DNA of 10,499 bases. Origin: a bacterium (GTDB taxonomy: Bacteria; Actinomycetota; Acidimicrobiia; UBA5794; ZC4RG35). Below, in pieces: positions 6,330-10,499 of this stretch. Location of the stretch: assembly GCA_028819835.1 (NCBI GenBank), contig JAPPKR010000260.1, forward strand, positions 1 through 10,499. The letters run 5' to 3'. Position 1 is the stretch's first letter. The number at the start of each line of letters is the position of its first letter. Both the position numbers and the translations under genes were made by a program. Under the pieces are notes generated by a model. That model worked only from the letters and a program-made list of their open reading frames with translations, did not search any database and was not told where the DNA came from.

Positions 6330-6341
6330 GGTCAGCCTCCC
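6306..6341. terminator. Perfect inverted repeat over two convergent stop codons, probable bidirectional terminator
   Basis: GGGAGGCTG (6306-6314) and CAGCCTCCC (6333-6341) form a perfect nine-pair, G/C-rich stem with an 18-base loop. The loop holds the TAG of the ThyX-like gene and the first base of the 73-residue gene's stop codon, so the stem is built partly from coding sequence of both genes. No T-run follows on either strand. It would be read as a hairpin by transcripts from both directions. Confidence 0.45.
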
Positions 6342-6553
6342 CCGCCCAGGGGGATGCGCAGTACCAGGTGGCCCTCCTCGACCGACCAGCGGGCGGCGCC
6401 CACCAGCGAGTAGTCCATGTAGTCCTCCTCCGCCTGTTGGATGAACCGCCGCCGCTCCTCGCCCGCCACCGGAGGGAGTGAGCGGTTCCGGACCGCCTCC
6501 GCCCTGCCCCGATAACGGGCGATCATCGCATCCACATCAAGTTGGTCGGCCAC
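6332..6553 (-). CDS. Small soluble hypothetical protein
   Basis: A 73-residue protein without membrane segments or cysteines. It begins with MADQLDVDAMIARYRGRAEAV, a charged, probably helical stretch, followed by LPPVAGEERRRFIQQAEEDYMDYSLV (26-51, helical) and a strand-like end (ARWSVEEGHLVLRIPL, 54-69) finishing in a glycine run. It looks like a family of small actinobacterial proteins, but I cannot name a function. The start is GTG 6553. A GAGG site (complement of 6559-6562) five bases upstream supports it. The alternating helix/strand pattern, a good ribosome site, and a stop two bases from the neighbouring gene's stop argue that it is real. It is divergent from mscS across 116 bases. Confidence 0.72.
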   Translation of the reverse strand: MADQLDVDAMIARYRGRAEAVRNRSLPPVAGEERRRFIQQAEEDYMDYSLVGAARWSVEEGHLVLRIPLGGGG

Positions 6554-6558
6554 TGTCG

Positions 6559-6569
6559 CCTCAAGAATA
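6559..6569 (-). promoter_or_regulatory. Ribosome binding site and candidate -10 element of the 73-residue gene
   Basis: On the minus strand GAGG (complement of 6559-6562) lies five bases before the GTG at 6553. Just upstream, TATTCT (complement of 6564-6569) fits a -10 hexamer ten bases from the start. If TATTCT is the real -10, the message would begin past the GAGG, so only one of the two roles is likely to hold. Confidence 0.35.
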
Positions 6570-6580
6570 ACTCCGTCGTC

Positions 6581-6637
6581 GACTCTGACTGACCCAACTC
6601 TCCGAACGTACGGCCTTCGGTAGACTCCTGACCCAAC
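6581..6637. repeat. Imperfect direct repeat in the mscS upstream region
   Basis: GACTC-TGA-CTGACCCAAC (6581-6598) recurs as GACTC-CTGACCCAAC (6623-6637); the 10-base part is identical and its copies start 39 bases apart. The second copy overlaps a candidate -10 (TAGACT, 6621-6626) for mscS and a dyad CAACA-TTT-TGTTG (6634-6646). These may be paired regulator sites in the 116-base divergent spacer 6554-6669. Confidence 0.35.
6621..6626 (+). promoter_or_regulatory. Candidate -10 element of mscS
   Basis: TAGACT fits TANNNT and would give a leader of roughly 35-40 bases before the ATG at 6670. That leader contains a weak AGG ten bases before the start. No -35 box stands out. Confidence 0.25.
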
Positions 6638-6657
6638 ATTTTGTTGAATCGAACGCA

Positions 6658-6667
6658 GGTAGCTACC
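6658..6667. promoter_or_regulatory. Palindrome GGTAGCTACC next to the mscS start
   Basis: A perfect 10-base palindrome ends two bases before the mscS ATG and contains part of the only Shine-Dalgarno-like bases (AGG). It could be an operator half or simply chance; a 10-base palindrome is expected about once per kilobase. Confidence 0.2.
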
Positions 6668-6669
6668 CC

Positions 6670-7656
6670 ATGTTTCTTATAGCCCAAGGGAGCGCCACCG
6701 TGCCGGCGTGCGGTGATCAGGCGAACATCGTATGTGTAAAGGTCTTCGAGTGGACCGGCAACCGGCTCCTGGCGGACTTTGCCACGTGGCTGGTGGGCCC
6801 CGGGTTGCTCGTACTGTTGATACTGCTGGGTGGGTGGGTGGCCTCCCATGCCGTTAAGCGGGCTATTGGACGTTTCACCGCACGGCTGGCACGGCCGGAT
6901 CTTAGGGATGTCGGACGTGACCCCACCGTCTCGATAGAGGCGGAGAAGCTACGGGCCAAGGCCAGAGCCGAGACCCTGGCCGGGGTGCTTCGCAGCGTGG
7001 CCCTGTTCACAATATGGACGTTTACGACATTGCTGGCCCTGGGCCAACTCAACATCGACCTGGGTCCGCTCATAGCAGGCGCGGGCATCCTCGGCATCGC
7101 CATCGGCTTTGGCTCCCAAGCCGTGGTCAGGGACTTCCTGAGTGGCGTCTTCACGATGATCGAGGACATCTACAGCGTCGGGGACGACATAGATTTCGGA
7201 AGAGGGCGAGGGACCGTGGAGAGAATATCCCTCAGGTCGACATCGATCCGCACCCGCCAGGGTGTTGTCTGGACCGTTCCCAACGGGAACATCGAGTTCG
7301 TCGGAAACTACTCCCAGTTGTGGGCGCGGGCGCAAGTGGACATAGAGGTCTCCTACGACTGTGACCTGCGAGAGGCGATAAACGTGATCCGGCAGGCCGG
7401 CGACGACATGTGGAACGACCCCGAATGGGGCGGGGACGAGTTGTCGGAGCCTCCCGAGGTCAAAGGCGTCCAGGAGTTAGGCGAATCCGGCATCTTCATA
7501 CGGGTGCGGGCCAAGACCAAGCCTTCCCTGCAGTGGCGGACCGAACGCGAGTTGCGCCTGCGGATCAAGGAGGCCCTGGACGCCGCCGGGATCGACATTC
7601 CTTACCCGCACCGGACGGTGATCGTCCAGCATGATCGGGGCGGAGAACCGACCTAG
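6670..7656 (+). CDS. mscS: Small-conductance mechanosensitive channel (MscS family)
   Basis: A 328-residue membrane channel that opens under membrane tension to release solutes during hypo-osmotic shock. Hydrophobic helices lie at about 41-61 and 103-125, followed by the pore-lining helix with AGAGILGIAIGFGSQ (136-150) and AVVRDFLSGVFTMIED (151-166), the MscS signature. The cytoplasmic beta domain begins with YSVGDDIDFG (168-177) and includes RTRQGVVWTVPNGNI (194-208). The C-terminal alpha/beta domain runs to LDAAGIDIPYPHRTV (303-317), as in the family. The short N-terminal segment before helix 1 has Cys14 and Cys22, which would lie outside the cell membrane and could form a disulfide. The ATG at 6670 is the natural start. 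Codon use is less biased than in neighbours: by hand count 10 of 26 isoleucines use ATA, against 4 of 21 in the ThyX-like gene. The stop is 28 bases from the convergent dnaE stop. Confidence 0.93.
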   Translation: MFLIAQGSATVPACGDQANIVCVKVFEWTGNRLLADFATWLVGPGLLVLLILLGGWVASHAVKRAIGRFTARLARPDLRDVGRDPTVSIEAEKLRAKARAETLAGVLRSVALFTIWTFTTLLALGQLNIDLGPLIAGAGILGIAIGFGSQAVVRDFLSGVFTMIEDIYSVGDDIDFGRGRGTVERISLRSTSIRTRQGVVWTVPNGNIEFVGNYSQLWARAQVDIEVSYDCDLREAINVIRQAGDDMWNDPEWGGDELSEPPEVKGVQELGESGIFIRVRAKTKPSLQWRTERELRLRIKEALDAAGIDIPYPHRTVIVQHDRGGEPT

Positions 7657-7684
7657 CGGGCACCCGGCCTCCCTGGTTTCACAG

Positions 7685-10499
7685 CTATGCGGCCACCACC
7701 ACCGTATCGGTGCCCAATAGTTCCTTGAGTTCGGCGATCATGCTCTCTTCCCCGCTCACCTTGGGACCGGAGGTGAAGATGTGGGTGCCGTCCTCCTTGA
7801 TGTGGAAGACCACCTGTCGCTTCCCTGGATGGCGGCGCAGCACCTCGCCCAGGCGCTGAGCGATCTCGCGCTCGCCGATGAGGCTCTTGCTGAGGCTGAT
7901 GTTCAGCGAGGGAGGGGGCGGTTGGAGGGACTCGATCCGGCTGGCTATGAGTTGCACCACATCCTCGCGCCGGTCCACTCTCCCTGAGACCACCACCATC
8001 TGGTCGGCGACCAAAAGCTCCTGGTAACGCTCCGCCGCCTTTGGGAAGACCACCACTTCCACGTCACCATCCAGGTCCTCCACGGTCAGGACCATCATCC
8101 GGTCGCCCTTGCGCGTCCACCGGTTGGAAGCCGAGACGATCAACCCCGCGATCTTGACCTTGGACTTGTCGGGGAGGTTCTTCAACTCCGACGTGACCGC
8201 GTCGGCGGCCGCCTGGACGGCGGCGGCCTTCTCCGCCAGAGGATGATCGGAGAGATACAACCCCAGCATCTCCTTCTCGAAGGAGAGGCGGACCTGCTTG
8301 TCCCATTGATGGTCGGGGATCTCCGGCAAGGTCAAGTCCGGCAGCCCTCCTCCCCCGAACAGGGAGAACTGGCCGGCCTCCTCCTGGCGGCGGCGGTCCA
8401 CCACCGAATCCACGATCAGGGGTAGGACCTCCATGAGCCCACGCCTGGTGTGGCCCACGCCGTCGAACCCTCCCCCCTTGACCAGCGACTCCAGGGTGTT
8501 GCGCCGCAACGCCTCCACCGACACCTTCTCGCAGAAGTCCACGAAACTCTCGAAGGCACCACTCTCCCGGCGGGCCTCGATGATCTTCTGGGCAACCGAC
8601 TCCCCCAGGTTTCGAATCGCGGACAACCCCACCCGGATGCTTCCCGAGCGGACCTCGTAGTCCATCCCCGACTCGTTGACGTCGGGCACCTTCACGGACA
8701 GCCCCATCCGGCGGCACTCCTTCAGGTAGAGCGCGGTGCGGTCCCGGTTGTTCTTCGAAGAGGTGAGGAGGGCCGCCATGTACTCGGCCGGGTAGTGCGC
8801 CTTCAGGTAAGCGGTCTGGTAGGCCACCAATCCGTAGCAGGCCGAGTGGGACTTATTGAATCCATAGCCTGCGAAGTGGCTGATCAGCTCGAAGAGGTCC
8901 CGGCCGGTGGAGCGGTCGTGCCCCCCGGAGACACAGCCTTCTATGAACTTCTCCTCCTCGGCGTCCATCACCGCCTTGATCTTCTTGCCCATGGCCTTGC
9001 GAAGATTGTCGGCCTCCTCCATGGTGTAGCCGGCCATGGCGCGGGAGACCTCCATCACCTGCTCCTGGTAGACCAGGATCTGGTAGGTGGGGTCCAGGAT
9101 CTCCTTCAGGGCGGGGTGGAGCGGCGCCACCGGCGCCCGCCCGGTCTTTCGGTCTGCGTAGAGGTTGTGCATGTTGGCGCCCATGGGACCCGGCCGGTAC
9201 AGCGCAACCAGCGCCACCACGTCGTCGAAGCGATCCGGTCGGAGCCGCTGGATCAGGGCTCTCATCGGTTCGCCCTCCAGTTGGAACACCCCGATCGTCT
9301 CGGCGGCCCGCAGCAGTTCGAAGGTCTTCGAGTCATTGAGCGGGGCCCGGTCGATGTCGGGGCGCTCCCCGGTGGCCTCCTCCACCATGTCCAGGGTCCG
9401 CTCGATGGTGGAGAGATTGCGGAGTCCGAGAAAGTCCATCTTCAGGAGTCCCAGTTGCTCCACCGCCCCCATCTCGTACTGGGTGACCACCTCCGCTCCC
9501 TCACCCTTCCGTTGGATGGGGACCAACTCCGTCATCGGGACCGGGGAGATCACCACCCCGGCCGCGTGGATGGAGTCCTGGCGGCGCAGGCCCTCCAGCC
9601 CCCGGGCGGCGTCGATCACCTTGCGGGCATCGGCATCGAAGTCGTATGCCTCCCGCAGGCCGGCCGCGTTGGCGTACCAGTCCCTGACTATGCCGTCGCT
9701 CTCAGGCGGAGGCGGGTTCAGGCACTGGTTCAGGGAGGCTTCCTTACCGAGGATGGCAGCCGGCATGAGCTTCGACAACTGGTCGCCTATCCGGTACTCG
9801 TAGCCGTACACCCGGGCGGCGTCCCGTATCGCCTGCTTGCCCTTGATGGTGGCGAAGGTGACGATCTGCGCCACATGGTCCGAGCCGTACCGGGAACGCA
9901 CGTAGTCGATGATCTCGCCCCGGAAACGCTCGTCGAAGTCGATGTCGATGTCGGGCATGGCGGCCCGGCCGGGATTGAGGAACCGCTCGAAGATCAGCCC
10001 GTACTCCAGGGGATCGATCTGGGTGATCTCCAGGCAGTAGGAAACCATCGACCCCGCCGCCGATCCCCGGCCCGGCCCGGTCCGGATGTCGCGGTCGCGC
10101 GCCTCGCGGATCAGGTCCCAGATGATCAGGAAGTACGTCTCAAAGCCCATCTCCCCGATCACTCCCAACTCGTACCGGATCCGCTCGGAGACTCCCGAAG
10201 AGACCTCGCCCCCGTAGCGTCTCCGGGCGCCCTCCCACACCAGTTCCTCCAGATAGGAGGTGTGGGTGTGGCCGGAAGGGGCGGGGAAGTCCGGTAGGAG
10301 GAGCCCACCGGTCTGCATGCTGACGTCGGCCCGTTCCGCCACCAACAAAGTGTTGTCACAGGCGCCCGGATACAGATCGGAGGGGAAGCGTTCCCGCATG
10401 TCGCGGGCCGACTTGATGTAGAACTCCTGGGAGTCGAAACGCAACCGGTTGTCGTCGGAGAAGTTGGCGCCGGTGTTGACGCACAGGAGCACATCATGG
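7685..10499 (-). CDS. dnaE: DNA polymerase III alpha subunit (replicative polymerase), lacking the N-terminus at the window edge
   Basis: Partial: the frame is open to the right edge, and the missing part is the N-terminal PHP region (about 230-250 residues of a roughly 1,170-residue enzyme). This is the chromosomal replicative polymerase, a class C family enzyme. Counting from the GTG at 10492 (an internal valine): GPGRGSAAGSM (139-149) is the nucleotide-binding loop; PDIDIDF (180-186) carries catalytic Asp181 and Asp183; LLKMDFLGLRNL (349-360) carries the third, Asp353. Fingers and helix-hairpin-helix regions follow (NKSHSACYGLVAYQTAYLKAH, from 546). QFSLF (708-712) is a beta-clamp binding motif. 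The OB-fold spans about 778-850 (VKIAGLIVSASNRWTRKGDR), and a short C-terminal domain of about 85 residues ends at LLGTDTVVVAA. The clamp motif favours DnaE1 over the error-prone DnaE2. The gene ends 28 bases from the mscS stop. Confidence 0.96.
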   Translation of the reverse strand, partial: HDVLLCVNTGANFSDDNRLRFDSQEFYIKSARDMRERFPSDLYPGACDNTLLVAERADVSMQTGGLLLPDFPAPSGHTHTSYLEELVWEGARRRYGGEVSSGVSERIRYELGVIGEMGFETYFLIIWDLIREARDRDIRTGPGRGSAAGSMVSYCLEITQIDPLEYGLIFERFLNPGRAAMPDIDIDFDERFRGEIIDYVRSRYGSDHVAQIVTFATIKGKQAIRDAARVYGYEYRIGDQLSKLMPAAILGKEASLNQCLNPPPPESDGIVRDWYANAAGLREAYDFDADARKVIDAARGLEGLRRQDSIHAAGVVISPVPMTELVPIQRKGEGAEVVTQYEMGAVEQLGLLKMDFLGLRNLSTIERTLDMVEEATGERPDIDRAPLNDSKTFELLRAAETIGVFQLEGEPMRALIQRLRPDRFDDVVALVALYRPGPMGANMHNLYADRKTGRAPVAPLHPALKEILDPTYQILVYQEQVMEVSRAMAGYTMEEADNLRKAMGKKIKAVMDAEEEKFIEGCVSGGHDRSTGRDLFELISHFAGYGFNKSHSACYGLVAYQTAYLKAHYPAEYMAALLTSSKNNRDRTALYLKECRRMGLSVKVPDVNESGMDYEVRSGSIRVGLSAIRNLGESVAQKIIEARRESGAFESFVDFCEKVSVEALRRNTLESLVKGGGFDGVGHTRRGLMEVLPLIVDSVVDRRRQEEAGQFSLFGGGGLPDLTLPEIPDHQWDKQVRLSFEKEMLGLYLSDHPLAEKAAAVQAAADAVTSELKNLPDKSKVKIAGLIVSASNRWTRKGDRMMVLTVEDLDGDVEVVVFPKAAERYQELLVADQMVVVSGRVDRREDVVQLIASRIESLQPPPPSLNISLSKSLIGEREIAQRLGEVLRRHPGKRQVVFHIKEDGTHIFTSGPKVSGEESMIAELKELLGTDTVVVAA

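Noticed and set aside
8450..10297. A 615-codon open frame on the plus strand
   Set aside because: It is entirely antisense to dnaE, whose catalytic and clamp-binding motifs are intact. The translation shows low-complexity His/Val/Gly/Arg-rich sequence with no recognisable domain.
10490..10492. GTG at 10492 as the start of dnaE
   Set aside because: The frame stays open to the edge, and the codons before it continue the conserved DnaE sequence (His-Asp-Val-Leu-Leu). The GTG is an internal valine, and the PHP domain must lie outside the window.

Overview
The window is high-GC bacterial chromosome, densely packed with ordinary housekeeping genes. It most resembles an actinobacterium (Actinomycetota), possibly the Acidimicrobiia. 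That placement is inference, based on strong G/C preference at third codon positions, several GTG starts, few Shine-Dalgarno sequences with apparent leaderless starts, a DnaE-type polymerase with an actinobacterial-like C-terminus, and small actinobacterial-looking hypothetical genes. No mobile element, CRISPR array, tRNA or rRNA was seen.

Layout. Position 1-247 (minus) is the start of a CcdA-type thiol-disulfide membrane protein that runs off the left edge. After a 246-base divergent spacer comes a plus-strand pair with a 4-base stop/start overlap: a class I SAM-dependent methyltransferase (494-1060) and a YczE-family membrane protein (1057-1653). It converges on a minus-strand pair, endonuclease III (3780-3103) followed by a MATE efflux protein (3060-1741). 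Divergent from nth is a PaaI-like hotdog thioesterase (3858-4337), which converges on a 92-residue membrane protein (4653-4375). Divergent from that is a 541-residue tandem ThyX-like protein (4704-6329). It converges, with two bases between the stops, on a 73-residue hypothetical protein (6553-6332). Divergent from that is an MscS channel (6670-7656). It converges on the replicative DNA polymerase III alpha subunit (10499-7685), which lacks its N-terminal PHP region only because the window ends.

How the genes relate. Strand alternates nearly gene by gene, so most genes are probably single transcription units; only methyltransferase-yczE and nth-MATE look like operons. DnaE, Nth and the ThyX-like protein touch DNA replication, repair and possibly nucleotide metabolism, but nothing shows them to be one system. 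Two convergent junctions carry 9-base-pair inverted repeats across the stop codons, probably bidirectional terminators.

The item most worth following is the tandem ThyX-like protein. Its two halves have each lost different parts of the ThyX signature, so it is probably not a standard thymidylate synthase. I see no clear sign of a multi-gene novel system.
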